NCBI GenBank assembly: GCA_951213105.1 | Contig: OX578135.1 | Span: 167,326,060-167,390,059 of the forward strand | Source of the DNA: Amaurobius ferox | Taxonomy: Eukaryota; Arthropoda; Arachnida; Araneae; Amaurobiidae | Direction: 5' to 3' | Length of the DNA stretch: 64,000 nucleotides | Shown here: positions 54,033-63,045 of the stretch, piece after piece | Numbering within the stretch: the first letter of the stretch is position 1 | How the letters are laid out: every line of letters starts with the position of its first letter | Position numbers and translations under genes: made by a program | The notes under the pieces: model-generated | The model's input: only the letters and a program-made list of their open reading frames with translations | What the model was told of the DNA's origin: nothing | The model's database searches: none

Positions 54033-54200
54033 AACACAGTGCAACATACAGTTTCGAAGATAAGTCGGATCCCTTTCGTCAGTGCAAGATAACCAACAAA
54101 CCTGAAGTCCAAAAGAGGAATGGGCACAAATAGAAGAAACAGAGGGACGTTTTTTGCAGCACTGACGAAGGGTATACAGTGTATCCTAGAAACAGCCGTA
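54033..54200. repeat. Inverted pair of hammerhead-like motifs
   Basis: The plus strand at 54162-54192 has CTGACGA, a stem II (GGGTATAC/GTGTATCC with one mismatch) and GAAA. The minus strand at 54085-54052 has CTGACGA, a weak stem II and CGAAAC. CTGANGA...GAAA is the hammerhead core, but I cannot build a convincing stem I for the plus copy and only about three pairs for the minus copy. They may be decayed termini of a Penelope-like element. Confidence 0.4.
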
Positions 54201-54628
54201 TTCTACATTATTGTGTTATTCGCTGCTCAAGTTTCTTATCCTTTGCGCAAAGTTTATTTTACTTATTGATTAAGTTCAATTCAGCTCTAGATTTTTTTAT
54301 AATAAAGCCGGAAATAAATTTTCGTGAAAATCCAATGTTAGTTGTAGCAGCCATTATGTACACAAGAAACCAAAGTCCAGAAGAGTACTGGGTCCATCCC
54401 TCTTTTGGACTTCGGAATTGTTGGTTCAGAATTGCTTTCTCGTGTTCTATGGGTTCCAAAACGTACAGATTGTCGAAAACTAGAGTTTCCAACACTTTCC
54501 CTGTACATTACCATGTATTGTAGGGAAAGTAAAAGGATTTGCATATAGCCATATTTCGAAAACATAATTATTCAAGTAAAATATTTTCTCATTGCTATAA
54601 TAGAACTTTTCTAAACCATTTGTTTGAA
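54201..54628. repeat. Possible family A-type hairpin end and spacer
   Basis: ACTTTCCCTGTACATTACCA with TGTATTGTAGGGAAAGT at 54495-54532 is the A-type terminal hairpin. Upstream TTGCTTTCTCGTGTTCTATG, GGTTCCAAAACGTACAGATT and GTCGAAAACTAGAGTTTCCA match the end of A, so a diverged A 3' end lies at about 54420-54532. The rest is not recognised. Confidence 0.6.
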
Positions 54629-54744
54629 GCCAATGCCTGCAAAGGGGGATCGAACTATTTGGGATAGGGTATGTCAAATATCTGTCTTTTTGAGAGGTTC
54701 TTCGTTTGGGATGGACGCTGTCCCATCCGTAAGCAAAAGGTTAA
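54629..54744. mobile_element. Half of a piggyBac-type foldback MITE
   Basis: One arm only: CCAATGCCTGCAAAGGGGGA, GGATAGGGTATGTCAAATAT, TCTTCGTTTGGGATGGACGC and CCGTAAGCAAAAGG, followed by TTAA at 54741-54744. The other arm is absent. A single-armed copy fits deletion of one arm of a hairpin or interrupted transposition. Confidence 0.8.
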
Positions 54745-54822
54745 ATTCTGAAATTATTATTCCCTTATTCTTTATTAAATGCACATATGAATTAAAATGG
54801 AGTTACTGATTGAGGTTAAAAC

Positions 54823-55588
54823 TCTGATATGGGCAGCACATGACTTTCCTGCAGACTCATATTCACGTTCTCTTTATTTCTTCAATAATTCATTTCATTG
54901 AGTTTAATTGCACAAAATAACTCCAAAATTATTTAAAATAACATTGAATTTGCACTTTTAATTCAACTTCCGTTCTCATTTGGTAAGTGGGCTTATTTTC
55001 AAAAGTGGTGTAGCGCAAATGCGGAAAAGCTAAAATGTATCGATAACGGCTAGTCTTAGTGTAATGGGGTTGGTCTTATTCTTTTGATCGTTAAAAATTT
55101 TTAGTTTAGATTTTCACGATTTTTGCGGGCCATTTCGCAAAAAAAGGCAGGTTCTTTCTTTCCGAATCATACCGAAATCTAATCAGCACCAGGGTAACCC
55201 ACAAGTGACTTATCTACTAAACTTTGTAAAATTTGATCTATTAGTTTTTCAGCTAAAGTGGATACAGGCAATTTTTGGAGACCATTTCGCACAAAAGGCG
55301 GGGTTTTTTTTTATCCCGAATTTACCCAAAGCTAATCAGCACCAGAGTCGCCCACAAGTGACTTACCTACCAAATTTTATGAAATTAGGTCAATTAGTAA
55401 CTTAGTTAGAGTGGATACAAAATCTGCACAGACAGACACACAGACACACACACAGATGTCACGTTAAAAATGGTTTTATCGTATTTTAGAGGTGTCAAAA
55501 CGTGTAGATCCGTCGAAAACTCGAGTTGCTATTTTCGGTATGATTCCAATACTTTCCCTATACATTGCCATGTACATCAAGGAAAGTA
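54823..55588 (+). mobile_element. Family A repeat
   Basis: It starts TCTGATATGGGCAGCACATG, then ACTTTCCTGCAGAC. Two GGCCATTTCGCAAAA/GGAGACCATTTCGCACAAAA blocks, a CAGACAGACACACAG microsatellite and the end hairpin ACTTTCCCTATACATTGCCA with TCAAGGAAAGT are present. The phrase CCACAAGTGACTTACCTACC is shared with other copies. Complete. Confidence 0.82.
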
Positions 55589-55887
55589 ATAGGAGTTACT
55601 ATAAAATTTTAGTGCGATATTAATTTTCAATAAATTTAGAGTTTCTTAGTGAAACGCAGAAATGCCCAGGAAATACTAATCAATATGTTCATTCTTGTAG
55701 ATTTTAATTTATTCAATTTACTGAAATTATGTTTTATGGATTCACATTTAATTATTCAATATCGTTCCTTTAATATATTCATTAGAAATTTAATGCATTC
55801 CTTTGAATCAGGCAGTAAATTATGTGAGCGAGGTTTGTGGAGCTATTAATGTAAATTTCGAGAAAGTGCACTTCTAGAAAAAAAAAA

Positions 55888-56678
55888 TCTGATGTGGGCA
55901 GCACATGACTTTCCCTGCATACTCATATTCCCGTTTTCTTTATTTCTTCAATTAATTAAATTGAGTTTAATTGCATAAAATAACACGCATAATTATTTAA
56001 AATTACACTGAATCTGCACTTTTAAATCAATTTTCGTGTTCATTTGGTAACTGGACTTATTTTCAGAGGTGAAGTAGCAAAAAAGCTAAAATACCTCGTG
56101 AACGGCTAGTCCTAGAGTAATGGGGTTAATCTTATACTTTCCGTCGTCAAAAATTAGGCGCAAAATAAGCATTTAATTGATATATTTGAGCATGCGTAGC
56201 CTTTTATTTTTAGATTTAAAGACTTTTGCGGGCTATTTTAAAAACAAAGGCAAGTTCTTTTTTTTTTCGAAATCTAATCAGCACCAGGTAAACCTACAAG
56301 TCATATCTATTAAATTTTGTGAAATTTTGTCCATTTTAGTTTTTCAGCTAGAGTGCATACAGGCAAATTTTGCTGGCCATTTCTCAAAATAAGACAGATT
56401 TTGTATCCCGAATCATACCAAAATCTAATCAGCACCAGGGTCACCCACAACGGACTTATCTAGCAAATTTACGAAATTCAGTCAATTAGTTTTTCAGTTA
56501 GAATGGATACAAAATCTGCACTGACAGACAGACACATACACAGGCGTCACGCTAAAAATAGTTTTTTTCTTCTTCTAGAGGTCCCAGTACGTGTAGATTC
56601 TTCAAAACCTCGAGTTGCGATTTTTGCCACTATTCCAATACTTTCCCTATACATAACCATGTATTGCAGGGAAAGTAA
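55888..56678 (+). mobile_element. Family A repeat
   Basis: Starts TCTGATGTGGGCAGCACATG and ACTTTCCCTGCATACTC, and ends ACTTTCCCTATACATAACCA with TGCAGGGAAAGTAA (56640-56678). Internal blocks are present in order. Three A copies lie in tandem or near-tandem between 54420 and 56678. Non-coding. Confidence 0.84.
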
Positions 56679-57009
56679 AAAGTCTGCATAGATTAGTACT
56701 AGCATGAAAATGCATTAGGACTGGCATGATCATTAATATACGAAGTCAGTGTATTAATTAAAATATATTATTAAATTTTATTTCATTCTTAAAAGTGGTA
56801 GTTAATTGATAATTGCACTACTTCTTAATTTATTAGTAATTCCGAGCAGGCACAAAATAATCAGAGATTAGAAAAGAAAATATCGAAGGATATAAGAATT
56901 TTTACCAAAGGCCGAATTCCGGTTATACAATATGCCAGATGAGATAGTATCCTCATATCAAAAGTAATAATGATGATAAAATTACTACTTCACTGTGTTC
57001 GATTTTACT
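56679..57009. other. Spacer
   Basis: AT-rich, no gene seen. Confidence 0.4.
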
Positions 57010-57475
57010 TATCTCTTACGTAGAGAGAGGGCGTGTCATAGTTTTGAGAGAAGACGGTTGATCCAACAGACGTATCAGTCGCCATCTTGGTCAGAGCGAT
57101 ATGGTAGTTGGTCGGTGGACGGTGTTGGCAACAGTGGATCAGAGAAGACATGTGCAACCATCGCAGGGGCTCTGGACTTCGCAGAGACACAACTCCTAGA
57201 GAGTACAGGAGAGGAACCATGTTTACACCAATGGTATCTCTCATTATCAACCATTCGCCATCTTCCATGCATCCTGTATCAAGGGATACTATTAAGAAAC
57301 GACCTACAGAAGGTGTAATTAGGTGTAGACGTCCTTTAAGTCTCGCATACTCCTGACCCCACAACATAGGCAGAGTCATTAAATGAGAGTTGATTCCATC
57401 TCTTTATTTCTTCTAACTCCTTCCCCGATGAATTTCGTTATCTTACGCGAGAATGGGTTTTTCTCGTTCTTTATT
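57010..57475 (+). pseudogene. Tc1-type transposase remnant (N-terminal half)
   Basis: With frameshifts it reads ERGRVIVLREDG then SNRRISRHLGQSDMVV (first helix-turn-helix, 57030-57105). Then come WQQWIRED (57122-57145), TTPREYRRGTMF, SSMHPVSRDTIKKRPTEGV and RPLSLAY (second helix-turn-helix and linker). After a gap a FPDEFRYLTREN-type block around 57420-57460 is the first catalytic Asp region (family FSDESRF). It ends where family B-like text starts. This is a different half and a different lineage from 8865-9500. Confidence 0.84.
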
Positions 57476-57752
57476 CAGATATTTAGATATTCATGTATTG
57501 ACGGCCTGGTGAATTTGGCGACATTTTCGTCAATTTGGCAATATTTAAAAAAGTCGCCAAGTTTGCGACATTCCGCCAAAATTTTCCGCAAAGTATTGCG
57601 GACGGGCAGAGAAATTAGTTATTCATATAGTCGTTTGTTACGTTATTTTCAGGATATTGAATTTTCGTCAATTAGTCGTCATTTTCATTGATTTAGCGTC
57701 AGTTTTATCAATTTCGCGACATTTTCGTCAATTTAGCAGCATTTAAAAAGAC
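57476..57752 (+). repeat. Family B internal fragment
   Basis: GAATTTGGCGACATTTTCGT, CAATTTGGCAATATTTAAAA, AAGTCGCCAAGTTTGCGACA and GATATTGAATTTTCGTCAAT match 19500-19640 in family B. The GGCGAC motif recurs several times, forming a degenerate tandem. The next insertion interrupts it. Confidence 0.7.
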
Positions 57753-58130
57753 CCCTTACAGCAAATATCGTCATATGTGTGACAGTGACGTTATCGTCAC
57801 GTGACACCTGGGTCACAATGTGACATCATATTTGTGACTTCTATGCGACGTTACGTATTAGTAACTTTGTAACTTCATTGTGACTATATTCTGTGCCGTT
57901 TCTACAGTTTAAATAACACGTAACAATGTGACGACATTGCAATGGCAATTACAATGTGATGTCACAAGCAGGTTAATACGCGACGTCACAAACGACCATG
58001 AAAATGACCAAAATGACTTCGCTGTGACCTCAATATGACATTGTCGAGACGTTCTGCGACGTTCTGTGACGTCCCAAAGTCACAGTGTGACGTAAATCTT
58101 ACGTCACTGTGAAAAAAATTGCTGTTAGGG
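57753..58130. mobile_element. GTGAC-rich non-autonomous element, unclassified
   Basis: Ends CCCTTACAGCAA and TTGCTGTTAGGG are inverted repeats, and the family B-like text resumes on each side (TTTAAAAAG before, TCAAGTATATGGCG after), so this is an insertion. The interior is rich in TGACGT/ACGTCA and GTGAC/GTCAC motifs in both orientations, giving many overlapping short hairpins. There is no transposase. The target duplication is unclear. Confidence 0.7.
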
Positions 58131-58420
58131 ACTCGTCAAGTATATGGCGATATGGCGCCAAAATTCGTCGCCAGAACTTTGCCAAGCGTTACAGACGGAG
58201 AAATAGGTTATTCTTATAGTAAATTCTAGAGAGTTTCTTAGCTAGTTTTCCAAGATATTAAATTTTCATCAATTAATTCTCATTTTTACCAATTTAGCTC
58301 CATTTTTATCAATTTGACGACATTTTCGTCAATTTGGCAACCTTTAAAAAATCTCACCAAATTGGCAATATTTCGCCAAGTTTCACACTAAAATTTCGCC
58401 AAGTGTTACCCAGAGATAAA
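58131..58420 (+). repeat. Family B internal fragment (continuation)
   Basis: TATGGCGCCAAAATTCGTCG, CTTTGCCAAGCGTTACAGAC, then a second degenerate round (CATTTTTACCAATTTAGCTC, GGCAACCTTTAAAAAATCTC) and GTTACCCAGAGATAAATAGA. The same region may have been duplicated locally. Confidence 0.65.
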
Positions 58421-59512
58421 TAGATAAACAGATAAATCAGCTGATTTATATTATAAACAGATAAATGTTTATAATATAAATCATTTTATTCTAATTCTAC
58501 TTTTTCCAGATTTCAATTTATGTCCTAAACATATCAACTTTCATTCTGAAGAACTACATACTGATGATTGGCCAGATCTATAAGAAGGGCAGACTTTAGA
58601 ATTACGGATCTGCCATTCTGCCGAGTTCGCGAGTGTGTGTATCTGATCGTCCGTAAAAGGGAGCTTTGTGAGTTTAGCAAATCGTATATTGTTTCGTATT
58701 TAGATCATCATCGGTTTAGGTTAAAAGACAATTTAGCAAAAAGTTAGATTTGAATTGCATTGTAGATTAGTATGTCTCGAGTAGATTTTTGTAGTGCTAG
58801 CATTGTAAATAATTTGTATATAGAATTGTATTATATATATATGTGTGTTTTAAGTTTCCAGCATAATTAGCTGAAAATTGGGTAGTTTATTTGTTTAAAT
58901 CCCGTGATTCTTTCTTAGATTCTAGTCATTAAGTCATTTATTATTAGATTGAAGTCAATTGATAAGGATTCAACACAAAAGTCATGATCTTGAGTAGAAA
59001 ATAAAATAGTACTTTACACACGTCATGTGGGAGCTATTATGAATCTAAGAACTTCGCTATGGTAAGCAGAAAGGCCTTAAAAAGGGTATTTTTGAGGTGA
59101 AAGACTGGATATTTTTCTCATTTTGCTTTTTCTATGTTGGTAAATCGGTATATTAACTTTTGCTCTTTACTGAAATCAATGTCTGATCCAATATGAATCG
59201 TAGCACATCTTAATCACATATTTGAGCTTTTTGACCAAATCAAACAATGTTTTTTTTCTCATTTCGTTATAGTGCATTGTAGTGCATAATAGTATTTATA
59301 AGAAAAATTAATATTCTCTAGTTTCAAAAAGTAATATCGCAACGTGCTAGGAAAAGAATGTAACGTGCTGGATATGAGCAGTGTAGGATTGTGATATGCG
59401 GATAACACAATATTCAGCACATTTCATTCCCACCTGTGCGCATCCTTAACCATCATATAAAGGGAGGGATGCGCAGAGGTGAAAATGAAATATGCTGAAT
59501 ATTATATTATGC
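58421..59512. other. Spacer with a possible promoter-like segment
   Basis: GATCTATAAGAAGGGCAGAC at 58576 followed by GCGAGTGTGTGTATCTGATC looks like a TATA-type promoter region of a solo LTR, but no LTR ends are seen. Otherwise AT-rich with no gene. Confidence 0.35.
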
Positions 59513-60184
59513 AGGATAGCAAGCAGCACAGGACTTTCCCTACAGCCTCAAATTCAGCTTCTCTTTCTTTCGTTTGTAATTCATTAAATTAAGTTTACTT
59601 GCACAAAAAAGCACGGACAGTAATTTCAAATTGCGCTGAATTTACAGTTTTCTTTCAATTTTCATTTTCATTTAAGGACTGATCGTATTTTCAAAGGTGA
59701 CGTAGCCAAACACAAAACACTATAATATCTCGAGAACGGTTGGTAGTAGAATTATGGAGTTGGTCTTATTGTCACGAAAAATTACATAAAAAACAATCTA
59801 TTTAGTAATACATTTGAGAATACATAATCTTTTACTTTAGATTTTGGAAATTTTTGCGGGCCATTTTGCAAAACAAAAGCAAATTCTTTCTTTACGAATC
59901 GCACCAAAATCTAATTAGCACTAGAGTAACCCATAAATGACTTACCTAACAAATTTTATGAAATTTAGTCACTTAGACTTTCATCTAGAGTGGATAAATA
60001 TATTGAATAAACAGACAGACAGACACACACACACCACTCTAAAAATATTGTTTTCGTGTTATATAGTACTCGAAACGTGTAGATCCGTCGAAAACTCGAG
60101 TTGCGATTTTCGGCACGAGGCCGATATGTATTGTAGGGAAAGTGTCCTATGTATTGTGTCCTATGTATTGTAGGGGAAATAAAA
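59513..60184 (+). mobile_element. Family A repeat, diverged
   Basis: It starts near ATAGCAAGCAGCACAGGACT and TTCCCTACAGCCTC. It includes TCTCGAGAACGGTTGGTAGT, GCGGGCCATTTTGCAAAACA, a CAGACAGACAGACACACACA tract and ACTCGAGTTGCGATTTTCGG. The end hairpin is damaged: GTATTGTAGGGAAAGTGTCC is followed by a short duplication and GTAGGGGAAATAAAAA. Confidence 0.72.
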
Positions 60185-60477
60185 ATAATAGATTGTAAGA
60201 CGGAAAACGATTGAAAATGTTTTGTTTCACTTCTTCCCCTTTTACAATAACAGTGAATAAAAGTAAGAAAAAAGGGCAGAAAAGAAAGCATTTAAAAATC
60301 GCCTCTCGCCAATATATTTTTTTCTGACACTGAAAGTGTTCCTAAAAGTTCTGAGCAACAATTGTACGAGATAAAAAGGATTACATAGATCTCCTGCTTT
60401 TTGTAAAAATAATACATTAATGCGATGTTTGAAAAATTGAAAAGTAAGAAAACTTAAAAGATTTTATAGAGTTTTTA
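60185..60477. other. Spacer
   Basis: AT-rich, no gene seen. Confidence 0.4.
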
Positions 60478-61937
60478 TAGAGATGGACGAATAACATTTT
60501 TCTAGAATTCGAATATTTACCAGATCTCGAATATTTGAATACCTGGAATATTCGAATACCTCAAATAGTTGTTCCAAATTGTTCAGAAATACGTTTTGCA
60601 TTTAATTAATAGGTATTATTAATTATTAGTAAATAAATAATAAAATTAAATTAAAGAAGTAAACAATAAAGTCGCATCCATATAGAAATAAAACTTCTAT
60701 TTTAAATGTTAATTACTTTGCATTGTTTTTTTTTTCATTTTAGACGCACTTAACTACGATAATTGAATACTTATAAATATTTCTCACCTTCTGTAGATAT
60801 TTATTTAAAAAAATAAGCATTAAAACTCGTTCAGAATCTAATCTGCTTCTTTTCTTTTGGCAAATTAAACCAGAGGTGATGAAGGGTCGCTTTAAAATAA
60901 AAACTGTTGATGGCAACGGTATTAAATATATTTCAAAGATAATTCTTTCTAGCGAGGATATATACTGTTATTTTTCCAGTGGTCAAAATTGTTTTCATTC
61001 GGTGGAAGCAAACTTGTGAGGTCTAAATAACCTCTCGAATATTATTTCCCTCAGTTTGCATTATAATTTATATTTCTTTAAACTAACCATCCTAACTGGT
61101 TCGGTTGCTAGAAGAATAACCGAGCTAATCAGAATTTTCTGTATTCCTAAGGTGGAGTAGGAATATGTTTCAGATCGTGAGATTTTCAGTGACTTCTTAA
61201 GTAGTGGCTACGTGAGTAGTGGGTTCTTAAGTAGAGTGTTCTTGAGTAGCGAGTTCTTGGAATGAAAGAAGAGTTCTTGAGTAGACGATGAAGGATTCGA
61301 GCAGTGAGTGGAAAGAAACCCCATTCGATACAACAATGACTAGGAAGAGTCTAGTATTCGGGGGGGGGGGGGCCGCAATATAGGGCGAAGCAATAGAATG
61401 CCGAGGTAAGCATAGACGCTTTATAAATGCGTATCTAGGTAATCATCATCACCAGCCTAACATATTGTAGTAGCTTGTATAATTGCCATCTATTCTGGGC
61501 GTGTGCAATAACAATTAGTATCTATATTGTCCATTGCTTTACACAGCAAGCTGTTGTAAATTCTGTGAAGTCTTCAATAAACTGAGTTATGTTTTAAACA
61601 GTGCCGTCATGTGTTATTGCCCTTGGGCCGAAAGGTCGAAATATCAAGTAATCCAAGTTTGAGTTAAGTCACTTTGGACAGATTAAGTAAAAATCCTCTA
61701 CAAAGGCATGTAAAGAGGATAAAGAGGCATTTAAACTTTACAAACTTTCTACTGAATACTTCCGAATTTCTTCTTTTGGAGTATCCCGACATCGACAGTA
61801 TGCCCTAGAAGCTGTGTTGATCATGACGCTATATTCGAATTTATTCGAATGACGTTATGTTCGAGATCTCGAATCTCGGAATACTTTCTAATTTTCGAGT
61901 TATTCGAATATTCGCAAATAGTATTGACCCATATCTA
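60478..61937. mobile_element. hAT-type non-autonomous element
   Basis: The left end TAGAGATGGACGAATAACAT and the right end CCATATCTA (ATTCGCAAATAGTATTGACC before it) are imperfect inverted repeats, with CGAATATTCGAA motifs clustered at both ends. Flanks AGTTTTTA (60470-60477) and ATTTTTTA (61938-61945) are an 8-bp duplication with one mismatch, the hAT length. The interior has no transposase. It includes TTGAGTAG/TTCTTGAG repeats (61195-61290), a run of 12 G at 61361 and TCTTCAATAAACTGAGTTAT near 61570. Confidence 0.72.
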
Positions 61938-61945
61938 ATTTTTTA

Positions 61946-61989
61946 GTATATTTTAAAATGAACATGTAAAATAAGATCGGTACCCCTTT
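61946..61989. other. Spacer
   Basis: Short AT-rich link to the following minisatellite. Confidence 0.4.
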
Positions 61990-62272
61990 TTAAAAGTTCT
62001 CCTCTTAATACCCAACTTCTTAAAAGTACTCCTCTTAGTACTCCTCTTATTAAAAGTACTCTTCTTAATACTCCTCTTAGTACTCCTCTTATTAAATGTA
62101 CTATTCTTAGTACTCCTCTAAGTACCCCTCTTATTAAATGTATTATTCTTAGTACTCCTCTAAGTACCCCTCTTCTTAAAAGTACTCCACTTAGTACCCC
62201 TCTTCTTAAAAATAATCCTCTCTTAAAAGTACTCCTCTTAGTACTCCTCTTATTAAAAGTACTCCTCTTTTA
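61990..62272. repeat. Degenerate minisatellite
   Basis: Units of TTAAAAGTACTCCTCTTAGT and ACTCCTCTTATTAAAAGTAC recur about 10 times with irregular spacing of roughly 28-47 bp. No function is recognised. Confidence 0.8.
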
Positions 62273-62639
62273 TTGTTAGTATGTCACATAAATGCAATAA
62301 AATGTGGCGCAACTTACATGTATGAAAGACAACGACATGCTAAATTTGGACTTTCTAACTGCTCCAGTTCGCGAGTGATTTCTAAAAACAAATACATACC
62401 TATGGCGAGCCGAAGACGGATTCGCCCAATGAGGTTCAAAATCCCAGGAATTGAAATATACCCCCAAACACAACAATAAAATACACAGAAATGTTTAATC
62501 CTGAAATCCCGGAAGTGTAAAAAAGCGTCCGCGATTGCAATTCCTAATTCCTACTCTATACCATGCTCTAACTTTGTAATTGAATTTTATCTTCTATTTG
62601 GCTTTTTTTGCTGAGCTCGCTTTCCTAACTTTTTAAATT
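62273..62639 (+). other. Unassigned segment with a 68-codon open frame
   Basis: A basic frame at 62273-62479 shares no domain that I recognise. An overlapping 66-codon frame exists on the other strand. No promoter, splice signal or family context supports a gene. Confidence 0.3.
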
Positions 62640-62762
62640 ATCTGCAAGGGACACTGTAATCTCTTTTTATCGATCGGGCATGGTCACTTTACTATAAATA
62701 GACCTAAAGTGTACATATACGTATCTTTTCTTACAAAGTTATTGAGGTGCTTAAGTACTTTC
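62640..62762 (+). repeat. Family E repeat end
   Basis: GGGACACTGTAATCTCTTTT, ATCGATCGGGCATGGTCACT, CTATAAATAGACCTAAAGTG, TCTTTTCTTACAAAGTTATT. Counterparts lie at 6830-6900, 28500-28580, 16863-17000 (minus) and 6228-6360 (minus). Confidence 0.65.
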
Positions 62763-63045
62763 TTAACCTTTTGCTTCTGGGTAGGACAGCGTCCATCCCA
62801 AACGAAGAACCTCCCCCAAAAGACAGGTATTTGATATGCCCTATCCCAAACAGTTCGATCCCCCTTTGCAGACATTGGCGTCCTCGCCGACAAAAACATT
62901 GCAGTGCAATGTTTCTGTCGGCGAGGACGCCAATGTCTGCAAAGGGGGATCGAACTGTTTGGGATAGGGCATGTCAAATACCTGTCTTTTGGGGGAGGTT
63001 CTTCGTTTGGGATGGGCGCTGTGCCACCCGTAAGCAAAAAATTAA
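62763..63045. mobile_element. piggyBac-type foldback MITE
   Basis: The element 62767-63041 lies between TTAA at 62763-62766 and 63042-63045. Arms begin CCTTTTGCTTCTGGGTAGGA and end CCACCCGTAAGCAAAAAA. They are near-perfect inverted repeats around a loop at CATTGCAGTGCAATG, the exact palindromic centre. It is a sister of 48540-48841. Frames of 116 and 144 residues across it appear on both strands because it is a palindrome and are not genes. Confidence 0.9.

Noticed and set aside
57005..57379. 124-residue minus-strand protein
   Set aside because: It is antisense to a readable Tc1 transposase remnant on the plus strand.
61140..61620. Solo LTR or gene end with a polyadenylation signal
   Set aside because: AATAAA is present, but no LTR ends, no duplication and no coding part are seen; the segment lies inside a hAT-type element.
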